Shown in pieces: positions 47,501 to 61,111 of a stretch of DNA of 64,000 nucleotides; position 1 is the stretch's first letter, and every line of letters starts with the position of its first letter. The position numbers and the translations under genes were made by a program. The notes under the pieces were generated by a model that was not told the DNA's origin, did not search any database, and saw only the letters and a list, made by a program, of their open reading frames with translations. Origin of the DNA: Balanoglossus misakiensis (lineage: Eukaryota > Hemichordata); assembly GCA_040954595.2 (NCBI GenBank), contig CM082592.2:11408001-11472000 (forward strand), read 5' to 3'.

Positions 47501-50500
47501 TTTGCTTTTGTCTCCCGTGAAGTTGATGGCTAAAGGGGGAAGAATGTTAAGTTGTTTGATGCAGTTCAGAAAGTCAGTTCCGATCCTGATCGCTTCTGTG
47601 TGAAATATTGATACCACATCATGTCATAGCAACTTGTAATGACATGAAACATTGCCACACAATGATCTTGTATTTTCTGAGACTGACCATTGCATAAACT
47701 TAAATGCTTGTCTTTACACAATGACTTCATAATATCAATATACTAATATACCACAACTGTTTTGAAATTGTGTCCAATTCTACACCATGTGTCGAGGTTG
47801 AATTTTTACCTTCTTTTTTCTGGCGGGTGGAATGGGGGGTTGATCTGAGCTGGTGTTGGTGGTGGTTGGTGGGGCAGCCTGTTGATCAGGACCACTACGC
47901 CATTTCTGTTCCACATGTTCGATCTCAGCCAACCAATCCATGCCATCAAATGGATCCGACTTTTTCCCGGAAGTTTCACCAAAGAGAGAATCCACCTCTT
48001 TGTTATCTTGTCCCAGGGATTTGTTCGATTTCCGTTCTGGTGACTGATTTTTGGAAGGAAAATTCAGTGTCAAATCTCAGAATGAAAATAAAATATCATG
48101 CGCTGTCATCAGCGTTCTGACAGGTGCAACTTGGCGATTGACGACGTCTCACACCAATGACCAGATGGTGCAGATGAATAAGCGCTGTGAAGCACTTTAT
48201 TTCCAGCCATCATGCCAGCACTGAAAGATTCACTCATGTATGCATTTACAGCTGAGTGACATAGCAGCATTCTTTGAGAATGAATTACCCCATCAGGCAG
48301 TCAATTGTTCCATGTTGCCAAAGCCACCACAGACGGACAGGATCCCATACATGGAAGTGCATGAAAGTAACAAAATGCAGCAAAGCTTATTTGCAATAGA
48401 ATCATTTGAATACAGAGGAAGATGTCCCTTCAACCTTGCCACCCTTTTCCCCTGTGTATGAACGTGTACTCTTTGTAAACCAGATGGTGAAAGGTTGAAT
48501 ATCTGGATATGTGCCTGTTGTATTTGAAATCAATATAACTCAGCAGGCAGCAGAAGAATAAAGGTCATGTACATGTACCCCTAACAGCTAAACATACCTA
48601 TACCAAAACAAACTACAGAACAATGCAACTTGCTATTGCCACTGACGCCTGTCTTAATATTATCATTGAAATCCAAATGTTATTCCATGGATTAATTCGG
48701 AAGTACATGTCCTTCATGCCTGGATGAAACTGTATTCACGTCTCGATGGACACTGAGTACTGCCCTGCAGGCATGTAACTGAGATGAGAAGTCAATCACC
48801 TCATGCTGAACTGAAAATCATTTATACACCCTGTGTTAGCCTGCTCTGGTTATCCTGATAAGTCAATCAGCCCTGACGGGTGTGTACACGGCTGAATTAC
48901 ACCCTCACTTGTTTCGACTCGTGGGATTACACAGAGAGTCTGAGTGTTGAAGTTTACTGTTTGTATCTAGGTACATGCTGTAACTAAGGGCCACCTATCA
49001 TCGGCACTTAGCGACTGATCCTGTAGAAATGGCAAGATCACTTGGTAAATGTGTTTTACCTTCTTTTTTGTTGAAAATAAATCATCTGACGATGATGATG
49101 CAAATGGATCTGTTGAAGCAAATGGGTCTGTCTTGCCATCGGATGATCCAAAGACATCTCCTCCTCCTCCGCCCGTCCACATCTTTTCAATATTTTGTAT
49201 TTCTCCCATGAAGTCCATCTCATCAAATGGATCCCTGGATCTTGGACCTTTCTTTGGTGCAGCTCTGGTGACAGGCTTGGCTTCCTTTGCATCCTGGAAA
49301 TTATCAAAGGCAACCCATTTGTTTGGTGGTGGTGGTGCCGCTGTGGGCCTGGTAGCACTGGCTTTCTGAGGAGGCGCATGTGTCACTAAATTGCTTCTAC
49401 TGGTGTCACTTTGAAACACTGGGTCAAAGTCCATGAGGAGATCGATTGGCGGATCTTGTTTTCCGGAAGCGCTCTTTTGATGCAGTGGTGCCTGTTTTTC
49501 CACTGGTGAATAGTCCGAGGAAATTCTTGTGCCTCGAATGACTGCTATGTATTCATCCTATGATTTGGGATGTTGCATGTTGGAGGGGGAGGGGGAGGAG
49601 GGAGGATTGACGGAAGGTTGTTGGCATGGAATATGGTGTGTGTGTACAGCCATGTGAAAAGGTTCGCACAGAGTGATTTCAAGGCAGTTACACATGTTAA
49701 TCCATGATAAAAGACAACCCAAGCAACATTCAGATCAGCAGATGGTTGCAAATGTTGGGGTTTTCAGTCATATTAAAAGTACAAGATACAAGACATTGAC
49801 AATGTTATTCAGTGAGATGTAACATTTATTGATAATTCAGTTAATGTCATCATGATTGATATGCAATCAGACAAATGGATTAGTGACAAGAGTGTGTATG
49901 AAAAGAGGAACAAAGGAGAAAAAAAGAAGAAAGACTTAAATTAAATAATTTAACAAGTAGAGAAATTCAAAATAACAGAAAAAGACAGCGCCCACCGCCA
50001 TTTCATTCCAAGAAGAAGTAATCAACATTTGTATTTATGGGTGGGGGTTATTTGAAGAATGCCAAATACAGAAACTGTTGAGTGTTTTAAAGTCAAACAG
50101 TCTGTTGCTGGGGAGTATTTATATAATTTTTAAGTACTACCTTTGTGACAAAGTTTGGTATGTCTCTTGTACTGACAACTATTCTTTCTTCATTCTGACA
50201 GATGGTCTAATCATTTCTGGTATCTGTATAAAACACCCTCCCTTACCACTGTACAACACCTGAACAGGTTTCAGTTGGTTTTATAGCTTGACCTGTTTCA
50301 ACTATGAAGCTTTTGTAAGCATATTACGAAGTTAACCTGTGACCTATATGTCTATCTGACATTCTCGTAATAGTGTTATCAGAGATGAATGGGCCTACTT
50401 GAGTCATGTGGTACCCTGGAGTTCAAATTTCAAGTTTCTTGAAGTGTGTGTTCCCTTTAACAACACAATGACAAAATTTCTGTGGGATGTTTTAGCACTA

Positions 50501-52752
50501 CACATTATTTCAGTATCCAGTTGACAACCACACAACTGCAAATACTATTAATTGTTTGATTAAATGTGCTGGGTACCTGCACATCCGTAAATCAAAGTTC
50601 GGTATTTTTTAAACTATAGGGAGAAGCAGAACAATACAAATGCTGACCTTCAGTTATATAACCTCAATGTAATTGGTAAATATAAATCAGACTTCAAAAG
50701 GAACTACACATATTTGACACTCCCTAAGGCAAGCTTGTGGCATTTTAGGAAACACTCTTGAAAGCGATTAGTTGCATTTTGTTGGCATAGCTTGTCTCCT
50801 ACCTAACAGCTGAGATCATTTCAATATCAGTTTGGCTCATTTTGTTGTTTAATTTATTTGCTGCATGGCAGATCCTTTTCATTTACAATTAAAAGTTAAC
50901 AAACCTGAAATACGAATGTTTTTAATGTTTATTTGAACCAATTTAACTCTGAAGTTAAGAATAAAATAAATATTGAATTTAGAGAAAGAAAAATTGTATG
51001 TACCAGAGAAGGATCCTGCAAAGCACTGGAGGTTTTCTCATTGATAACATTATGTAAGATATGCTGTGATGAAGGTCTTGTCATTGGGCTAATATACTGT
51101 ATGAAAGAATACAGTGGAGAAAAGTTAATTGTATGATTGTTAACTATTATTAACAAACAGAAAACAATAGATAAAATACAAGAAAGGTGAATGAGTAAAA
51201 AAGAAATAAAGAATAGTGGTGCAGATAAAGATATGCCAACTTGATCCATGTCTGGTGAAGAACATCTGGTCTTTTTCTCTTTGGTGGGATTTGTGGATTC
51301 AACTTAGAGTAGTACAGGGGGTAGCTTGCTATAGAAATTAACCTAACTTTCTAAATCCGATGTGTTTTATTTCTAGTATGTACTGTATGCAATTTTGGCT
51401 GTGAAAGACCAGTGAACACAGCCGGTACACGTTGGTTCTGGTAAAGTGTGTGGGTGGATGGCTTATCCTGACAAACCCTTCAAAATCCACACCAGTAATC
51501 TCTTAAGTCATGGGTATATGATACATCACACACTTAACCCCTTCACAGCCATGCTTTTGGGATAACCCTTTTTGTTTTGACTTGTCATTCTGCACCCATA
51601 TACAGGAAACAGGGGTGAATGGGTTATCATAACACTAGTACAATAGGTGGGTGGGGTTTGTGTGTTATTTGGGACCAGCTTTGGCCACACCAGTGAAATT
51701 ATAACAATGCTATCATGAAGAAAAATGTACATGGCCTGGGCTTCACAGCTGATTTACAATGTACGTTTGTGCTATGAATAGAATACCCTTTGGATAGACA
51801 CATAAATCAGGTGTAATAATCAACTAAGGAAGCATTGATAAAATACCATTAGCGATATCATATCCTGTGTGTATTTAGTACATATTACATGAATTACTGA
51901 AATTCCATTAATTTTACATTTTGACAGGGAAATAGGTCATCTTTGCATTGCTTGGGACAGTTGTGTGGATATATTGAGAATAATTCAAGAGTAGAATATA
52001 TGCATATTTTATCCACTGGAACATGATATTGATACACAAGTAATCATTTCAGACTTATTATACATGTATTGAATTTAGAAAATTATGTTGAATTAATATT
52101 ACCATTACCATTTATGACCTGGGTAGATGCTGCTCTTAATTTTGGCATTTATTACATTTACACTGAGTGATAGGAAATTCTTGCATGTTTTATGACAGAG
52201 GTCATGACCTCTACATAAAGTAGCCAAAGGCTAGGCTACATACAGAACATGCATGATGCATTTCTGTAGTGATTGATGATTAATTAAACAGAAATAAAAT
52301 TACATGTCTGACAACTCTCGTCTGTCGAAAACCTACCTGACTGTTCAGTTATTGTGTCCCTATGAAATTGACATATCAGCAAATATATTTACATCTACAT
52401 ATACTGCATAACGTAAAATCCACAAATTCAATAAATACATAAGTATAAATAGATAAGATAAGGTAAGAAGTTGTATATTGAAATTAAGTTTGCAAGCTGT
52501 GATTATACAATATTGTTGACACAAATAATGACATCGTCATGGAAACAAGCACATATCAGTTCAATATCTTTAAATGTCATAACTCATGGCACCCAAGGCA
52601 GAGCTATGACAGAAAAGATAATTTTAATCTTTTACCTTTGCTCGTTCCTGTAACTGACTTGCTAGGTCATTTTTGTGTTTGTTTGCTTCTTGTTTCTCAG
52701 CCGTACTGCCATACTTGTTCAAGACATCATTGAAATTCACGTCATCAGCCAT
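38584..52752 (-). CDS. Large Lys/Glu-rich protein with DPF and P-x-W repeats; CRACD-like actin regulator candidate
   Basis: Fifteen exons join in frame (4,056 bases, about 1,351 residues): 52752-52636, 49557-49060, 48043-47810, 47529-47356, 46277-46104, 45917-45755, 45614-45448, 43742-43563, 43408-42089, 41976-41714, 41588-41476, 41349-41099, 40927-40735, 39837-39742 and a tentative 38696-38584. Exons 2, 3 and 4 each carry one version of DPFDEMDFMGEIQNIEKMW; DPF/DPW tripeptides bind the AP-2 appendage in endocytic proteins. Exon 6 has ARLGKTGALKQRRKPTRPS, similar to capping-protein-interaction motifs. Exon 9 (440 codons) is almost pure Lys/Glu/Val coil. Exons 9-14 hold eight P-x-W motifs such as VPAWKQELAKRR. 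Lys/Glu-rich length, a CPI-like motif and repeated PAW motifs recall CRACD/KIAA1211, which inhibits capping protein; this is inference. A CCCACACAG acceptor at 52774 shows a non-coding first exon. Confidence 0.75.
39662..39687. repeat. (ATCA)n microsatellite
   Basis: About six tandem ATCA units in the last intron of the Lys/Glu-rich gene. Confidence 0.9.
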
Positions 52753-55700
52753 ACTGGTAGTTGACAATCACATACTGTGTGGGGACAAGCAGACATTGAA
52801 ATGATCATAATCAAATTGTTCCTTTTGAATATAAACACAACCATAAAATGGAAGGCTCTTGAATATTTCAACTTTTATGGTTAATTTTAACATCATGGCA
52901 TCATGTTCATAAAATTCCAGAGTCCTGGCTGAAACAAATAATTTCACTTCCTTGTCACATAAATCTTATCCAAAAAAGGAAATCGCTAGCTTCATTCATT
53001 TTTACTCTACTTCACAAAAAAAACTGAACATTCTGCACATGATTAATATGAATTTACACGATGGAGAAAAGCAGGTTACAACAAATTAAATCTGCATCTA
53101 TTTTTTCCAAGGCAATTCTTGGGCTATCTCGACAATGAGGGACTTCCGGTAAACTATGTTCATCCGTTGTGTGTCTCATTTGGAGTCATACGTGTGTTAC
53201 CACGGACTATCACTGTTTACGATATCCGCCCCCTTGTCCTGTGTTACAATCACTGGACTGGTATCAATGCAATGCCTGGTGATCACGATGCCAGATTTTG
53301 TTTTCTCTTTCAAAAATCGCTAAACAGGGTTTTACTTTAAAAGACACCACTTTCCATCAACCAGCTGACACTATGACACACACACGGCTGACTGAATGCT
53401 GAAAGTTACAACCCCATTGATAGATAGATCACCATTCAATGACATCATTCACACTGTGACCGTTACGAACAAACCGACAAAGTACAAGTTTACAAAGTGA
53501 CGACTACGTGCGAATGGACATCATTTATCACCTACCGATACCTGCGTAGTTTGAAACAGTGAAAAATCAAAAAAGGATCAACACCACTGGTTTTGTCACC
53601 ACACAAACTGCTCACGAAACCCGGCACACAAGGGTGTCACCCGAAAATCGTGACCTCTCTCGACAGAAAACAGTCGAGTGTAAACAGTGGAGTGTACGTT
53701 CGTTCGGTAGCACGAATTTTATACATTGTAACATTCAGCGTTAAAGTTTCTGAAAGCTACTACACAAAGTTCAACATACCGGAATTATTAAGTACAAATA
53801 GTTGTCTAACCCCAAGGAGCGTCCAATGTTGTTTACTTCAGGAACGGCGACTATCAGCTGCAGATGGCAGCCATGTTGATGGAAAAGTATCGCATCACGT
53901 GATATACAATAACAACGTAGGTGGCGCAATTTCGAGCCTGACAAGTACATGTAGAACACTTGCGAACGGTGTGTTTTGTTTTCTAGGGTCTTTACAACAA
54001 AAGTAGGCTCCTTGTTGTTTTAAAGTTTTAACCTACACCTGCAATATCGCCTGAGGCTTTAACCACACACCTGTGTTATCGTCTTGTGCTGTCTTATTCC
54101 TGGCAAAACACCAATGTTTAGACAGCGTCTTTTGTGCAGAGTCGGTGATTATGGATAGTGAAATTTGACTTCAAAGATCGAATGGATAAAATAAACCTTC
54201 TCTTTCGCGGATTAACGGGGGAAAGTGAAAAAACCGAGTCATCTGTGAGTTTTGACCTGAGTCAGGTGACCACAGAACAGAAGAGCGCCATCATGAGTTG
54301 AAAACCAAACTTACTTAATGACAATATGCTGAACCCCTTTTAGTTTGATAGATCCATAAAATATCTGACACAAGTCTGACTCTGCACGATAAACCAAATA
54401 CTCTTTTGACTTCCATTAACTGCAAATAGCAATTTGCATTTTACGTCGCCGTATACATGGATACTTTCTCTAGAATTGCTTTGCATGGAATTTTTAATTG
54501 CACTGTAAAACATCAAGATACCGAGTCGCGGATTGCCATCATATGTACAGATGATGACTCTATCTCCCGAAGAGATCGCCCCGTTACCATAGTAACATCA
54601 CAGTAGCATCGTATAGTCATAATCACAGAAGTTATAACGGATATAATCTGGAGTACACTGTTCGCTAATAATGCCTCACCGGAAAATATTAACTCAAGAC
54701 TACTTAACGAAAGTAAACCAAACGTTAGGAAAGTGACATGAGTGTGTGTTCAACAGATGAGGTAGGTTGACTTTGATGGATCACTTCGATTAGATTCGAC
54801 AAACTTTTACTCTTAGGAAGGAAAACATCACCTCAAGCGTTTTTAGCAATTTCTAGGATCTTCTTGGCTCCTTGGGAATTGTCGGTCGGCATTGTTAGAT
54901 TCGGAGAAGCACAAAGAGATGACGCCATGTATCTGTCACCTATTTTATCACAGCAGAAATGGGAATAAACATCGGTGACTGTAACAGTTTAGAAATCAAA
55001 GACGCCAGTACTTATTTTAAATACACGTCAACGCAACTGTCAAGGTCACTTATTACCTTGAAAAAAATTGTATTAATAAGAGTTGTCAGCTACATCATCA
55101 TCTCAGCAGGACACAAGGCAATTAGTGCGCAATATTAATGCATAGAGCCAAGAAAAAAACAGGATAAATGGAAGGCTTTATACAAACAGATTATTTATTT
55201 TCAAAGAACGTCAATTAAAATATGTGTCCATTACGCAACTGTATTCCGCGAAATTTTAGTGTGACGTTTCTTTTATCGCTTGTCAAATTAGCAACAGATG
55301 AACAATCTTTATCAGAAAAATCGGAATCAAAATGACAGATACAAGAAAAACTTCTGTTGAATGCTATTAACACAAATATGCCCTCACCAAAAGACTAATT
55401 GCGTGGAATTGACAGAAACAAATATGTGCAGGCGCTGGCGTGCCGATCCGGCGAAATAACGGCTTTTGTACATCTACGTTAGACCTCGTGATATTTGCAT
55501 AGTTAAATGTTGCAGTACAAATAACAAGCGGACCAGGGGGTCCATCCAATGCAATAAATAGCCGCGTAACTGACCTCATCGCCAACACAATTTGTGGTCA
55601 ATTTCAATGAATGCAGCAGGTGTGTGTAATTCAGTAGTTCTACATCAAGCGATCTTGATTTGATAAAAACGAGTACCGAAGCAAGAGTGGTTGATTTCTC

Positions 55701-58700
55701 TGAGGAGAACGAGTCTCTATCTAGGCTGTGAGTGAGTAAGTACTTTCCTTAGTTTCACTAGTTTTACCAATTGGGGTTATTGTTACAGTATTGTACCTGA
55801 AATTTGATTCAGTTGTTTGAAATCCTAACCAAGGCATGTAGACGTAATTCTGCTCTTATTGTTGGGTTAAAACGGTGTCTAATTAGAGTAGATGAAAAGT
55901 GATATCCAGAGCGAGGAATCACGTAGGCCTGATTAAAAAAATCCAGAAATCAACTTTAGTCATTTCAGTAATACAATCTCTAACTCTAAGCTCTATAAAA
56001 CAAAAACAGCAATCGACAGATAGGTTTATTAAGGATAAGGTCAATGGCCAATACATGTAATATATGCCAGTGTCTGAGAAATCGGTATGCTCGCTCTTGC
56101 GACTCATAGGGTGTTCACAAGGTGAAGGGGGACAGTTTGCTTGAAGCAATCATTATTTTAATTTCCTTCATTGATTACCTTGGCAAAAGGTGTACATCGG
56201 TGAAATTCACTCACTGATAGCAACGGCTGCAGGTGAAGGGTTGTTAAAGTGAATTATTTGACCCTTTTTTCTGGGTGAGTTTTAAGAGATTAAATTTTAA
56301 TAAAAGACAGAAGTGAGACAGATTGGCAGTTGTTTCGGATGCAGTACTTGCGGTTAACGCACCGACATCGATTTTTTTTCCCTCCGCTCAGCAAGAGTTT
56401 GATCGAAAGAATGAGGTTAATGTACAGCTATGGTGGCTCAGTTTCGCGAGTCTTGAAACGTTAATTTAAACACTGAAAGGCAACGTCTGGTGCACAGACA
56501 CTTCATCTTATATTTAATTGACACTCTTCTGATGGCTTTGTGGCCATCAATGAATACCTGAACAGCAGAAGCAGGGGAGCTCACAGATTTACACCAGATC
56601 TCGTCCACTTATTTCATGGTGATGCATTGTGAGGTTTCTTGCGAGACTTAAAGGTGATGACAAGTCGACAAGTGTCAAAGGAACATTATGCATCATTAAG
56701 ATCTTCATTTATCCACTGACGTGTTCGAGTAGAAAGGAGAGGTTGGTGTCCGTCTCAGGGCTGGGACAACTTGTTTTATTTCTGAAAATTGCTAGTAGTG
56801 CCACGCCTATACCTCTTGACGTTTCAAAACATTTTACTTAAATCTTGAAATGTGAGAAAACGAAAACGTTCTCGTTCACCGCAAAACATCATTTGTCGAT
56901 GGGATGCGCGCCAGACGTTCTTCGGTGATGACAGAATCCCCGTCGTTTTCCGTCGCGGTTTAGCTTGATTGATCGTCTGTTTCTTTTTGGGCTTCGCTAA
57001 TTTATAACCGTTGCTATCACACATTCCACGCAATCCATGGTTTATGCAAGCCCGAGAGTCAGAAGCCACCCTAGCTTGTTTTGTAGTTCGAGAAATAAGT
57101 CGGAGGTTATTAACTTCTACCTCTCCCCACAAACTACCTCGATTAAACGGAGAAATATTTCTTTTCGAACTGCTCCTTTTCCGATTAAGCAAACCACGCT
57201 GCTTTCTCTGAAATAATGTTTGATGGAATCGCTCATTAGCGGATAGGCATTAAAGGAATCCTTATTTTAGTACTCGTTTGATTGTGTCCTCAATGGTATT
57301 GAGGACCACGTGATTTCAAACACATCATGGTTGCGATGAGAGTACATGATTAATATTTTATTTAGGTTGTGTCTCTAAAGCTCGGTTTTGTTAAAACCTT
57401 ACCCTGTCTGACAAACCAATCTGAAAATCCCTATCATATTCCCAGTAAATCACAACTTTCACTCAAAGCATCGTTGTGGGCTACGTAATAAATCTCTTTG
57501 GAAATCGTTAACCTGTCGACACGAGGTTGTCTACTGTTTTTGTTATAAAACGCAATCTGCTCACTTGTTGTTTGAATAATCGAGTTGTAATTTCCTCTGC
57601 CAACGGCGAAAGTTGGGAGATTTATGCGGGAAATGACATCAACTAATTGGTCATGCACTTTGATAAAGCAAACACGTCTCTGAATGGCGTTTTGAAAGAC
57701 AGGGAAGGGATTTTGTGCAAATCCCATTCACAGCTTTGTTAATGGCGTAAATGTGATGGTGATTTGTTCGAGACTTGTGAGAAAGCTGAATAACACGGTC
57801 ATGATTGACATCTGGAATAGCGGCAAGATTCTGACGAAAAGGTTTGCGTACGGCAAGGTATGAGTAATTACACATCCGGTCATTAAAGACAATTTTAAAG
57901 ACCAGGAAATTCCAGGCACCTGTGTGAACGTCGGTATTGGAGAATTAAAGTCAGATGGTTGCCACTGACTATAGGTCACGATGTACCGTTCATTTATGAG
58001 CATGTACTGCAAATGCTGAACCACACAGCGACATCCGGGAGATTTGCGAGCCAGACTGCCTCCAAGCAAAAGTAATAAAGGCGTCATTTAAATTTTGACA
58101 TTTCGTTCATGTCACCTCTTTCTGCTCTTTGGGACCTCTTTGATCTGTGGTAATGCAGACATTAGCATTATTGACAAATTTGTAATTAGCCTAGACATCA
58201 GCAACACTGCGATTTAAGAAGATCACAGACTGGCTACTACTTAACACATCTCTGCGGTCCCAGTGGAAAGAGGGATTTTGGGAGATTTCATCCAATGAAA
58301 CAGAACTAATGACAGTTTTATACCTCTAGCAAATACTTTCCCATCAGCAAGATAACATAGACACTGCTCACTTTTACGTGCGCTCAATCCAGATGTCAAC
58401 AACATGTCAAACGAGACGAGACGAAATCCGGTTGTATCAAAAACAAACACTCGCCCATACACTACTACAACAGCCCGAGGATATCCTGACAAGTTTTACA
58501 AACTTCGATTCGAGCAAATAAAGTAATCTGAGATCGACTCATGTACATATATCTTGATAGAATCGCTGATCTGTTTACAATACCGCTCGATTTGCTCCAG
58601 GTATCAAAGCTGTAGTCGATCGTAATGATACTTAAAACGTGTGCACAGTATAATGTGTTTGTCGTGACGTGATGTGAGTACTCTCCGTTCAACGTTTGAG

Positions 58701-61111
58701 ACCATTTGTAATATAATCACTGCATTTGCTGAATGTCAGAATTTGCTTCTTTCACTCATTAGTCGTCCACGTTGGTTGACATGACGTTGCTTATTATATC
58801 GTTTTGGGCTATCATGCACGTATTTCAAAACACACGCCAATGCAACATTGATGGTTTGATTAAAATTCATGGCGTCTTGTTTCCAATATATGTCGTCTAG
58901 CGAAGAGATATTAACGATTACGGCACCGGTAGATTCATTTGGTGGCAATAATCGATTAAATTTCTTCTTTGGTGATGTGTTTCCTGATATCACTTTCAAC
59001 AGGAGTGCAAAATATGGGAAACGATGATAGTTCCATTGAGGAATTTCCCAAGGAGCTTTTCCCAATGAGGGCGGAGTGACACCGAAATTGAAGATAAGGT
59101 CACTTACAATATCTACCGTTATTGCAAACCATTTCTTCGTTCAGTGTATGCTAATCGTGATGTTTTTCGTATATTACTTCGCCCGAAGCCACACATAGAC
59201 ACGTTTATAACCTACATTCGGTTAACGTCGCGACAAACGCAAAATAACTTGATGCATTGAAATGAATTACAACCATGAAATGGCAACACAAAAAGTGAAC
59301 ATCAGAGAATAGGTATATGCAGTTATTTATTATTGATAATCGTTCTCTTGCTAGAAATTCAAACCCTAATATATTGTGTTTTCCCCCGGTAAACTAAACA
59401 TCGTAAAAGATTCAGGAACGGCTTGAAGACAGGTGATTAGCGTTATATAAATGCGTTCATAAGATATCGTAAAATAGACCTACTTCGAACCAGGCGAGTG
59501 GATCTCGTTTGATTAAAACGAGATTGGTGCGCCATCATAATAACAGATTAAGTATATGTTACCATGGCAACTTAACATTAACTTAATTCTGACCACGAGG
59601 CTCACGTCGCCGTGGATCTAACCGCCCAAAATCGTTTAGAAAGAGTCTTTCAAAACAATTTTGGATGACTAATAGATCCAAGTGAAGAGGTCGTTACTCT
59701 GCATTCTCTACGATTTGTCGCTTTTGCTCGAGGTTGTTATGAATAATTTTGTCTTGCAGTTTGATTCCGCTGCATTTTTCTATTTATGTACATTTCTATG
59801 ACGACAACGACGACGACGATGATGATAAAGCGTTCAAAATGTTCTTATAAACCTAACATATATCAAAATGATTGTTATGTTGAGTTTTGTGTCACATTTA
59901 CGTTGTGGGATAAAAAATCATTGCCTCTGGTGATATGTTAGGCTAATGGCTATAAATCGTGTTTTAATTATTTTAAAACGTACCTTTGGTATTTGTGGTG
60001 ATAATGTACTTCGACCGTTTGATATATATTACATGTTACAATCAATCATATACGCATGCTACAGATATTTAATATAAACTGCTTTATGCTGACCCTAAGT
60101 AACCCTCAGTAAAAATAACATATTTGGGACACTTGTCCTCATCATACTAACAATAGCGCACGCGTCGACGCGAGAAAATTCCTCGTTAAAAACATAAATC
60201 CGAAACTGACTATTACAAATGTTGCTGTTATTCTCATCTGCAGATAACAATTAGCCAAGATGCGCTTCAAGGATACAGGGAGGTCCCTCGCACAGCCAAC
60301 AAACTGAAATAGGACCACCTAGCTCTGTCGACTTCTACAGCTGGCTGATGGATTTGTGAGAAGGCTTGGGTAACCCACGAATGTCTTTGTCCTTGTGGAA
60401 CTGGTGATTTTAGCACCTCTATACAAGCATCTACGTCACTGCCAAGTCTCATTTGTGTTCTCGACGCCCGCTGGTGTAAGGATACTTCAACTGGACTCGA
60501 GCAGAGGAATGAGAATGTATACGACCACGCTCGTCCATCCGTAGTTCGGGATGCGGTAAGATTTTTCAACGGCGCCGGCAGACAGAGAGTAATACAAGGG
60601 AAACGGGCAATGCGGTTGGGTCTACAAGGTACAATGATTAAGTTGGACATGCTTTTCGAGCTTTGAACAGACAACGGATGAGACATTGTAATTTAGCTAA
60701 TTGATGAACCATCAACGTTCATGTCAGTCCTCAGAGACAACAGCAAAGCAACGTATATTTAGGCCAATTATCGATACCACGGACTCTACTTGCTGACAGA
60801 ACATCCATAGTATCCACTGACAACGATTGCAAGCTTCCCCAAATGTAAATTCAAGAAGATCTCTCTTGTTGAACTATCATTCCTGGTAACTTTGAATATT
60901 CATTTTACTTCCTTCAGTTGTATTTATTGTAGAGATCACAAAGCAGAGGAGTTAACAACGATGTGATTGGCCGAATTAATTGAGTGGGTCTTCACTGATG
61001 TAATGTAACGCATAGTTTCACGGTGCACCCACGTAAATTCTGTGGAGAAACTAGATTTCACTGAAGCAAGACTTGGCCGTTGAACCATTTCCGAGCAAAT
61101 GTCTGGAGAAG
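52753..61111. other. Large intergenic region between the Lys/Glu-rich gene and the receptor gene
   Basis: The promoter and a non-coding first exon of the Lys/Glu-rich gene must lie in the first kilobase or so (53-54 kb), and the receptor's promoter near 60-61 kb. Between them I see no exon chain. Several minus-strand ORFs of 75-122 codons between 56.8 and 59.1 kb do not join and have no recognisable motif. A short GAC/GAT repeat lies near 59.80-59.83 kb. Confidence 0.45.
59800..59826. repeat. Short (GAC)n/(GAT)n trinucleotide tract
   Basis: ATGACGACAACGACGACGACGATGATGAT-type trinucleotide repetition. There is no open reading frame around it. Confidence 0.7.

Noticed and set aside
60267-60686. 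139-codon minus-strand ORF upstream of the receptor
   Set aside because: Ser/Arg/Pro-rich composition without motif; lies in the likely promoter or 5' UTR region of the plus-strand receptor gene.
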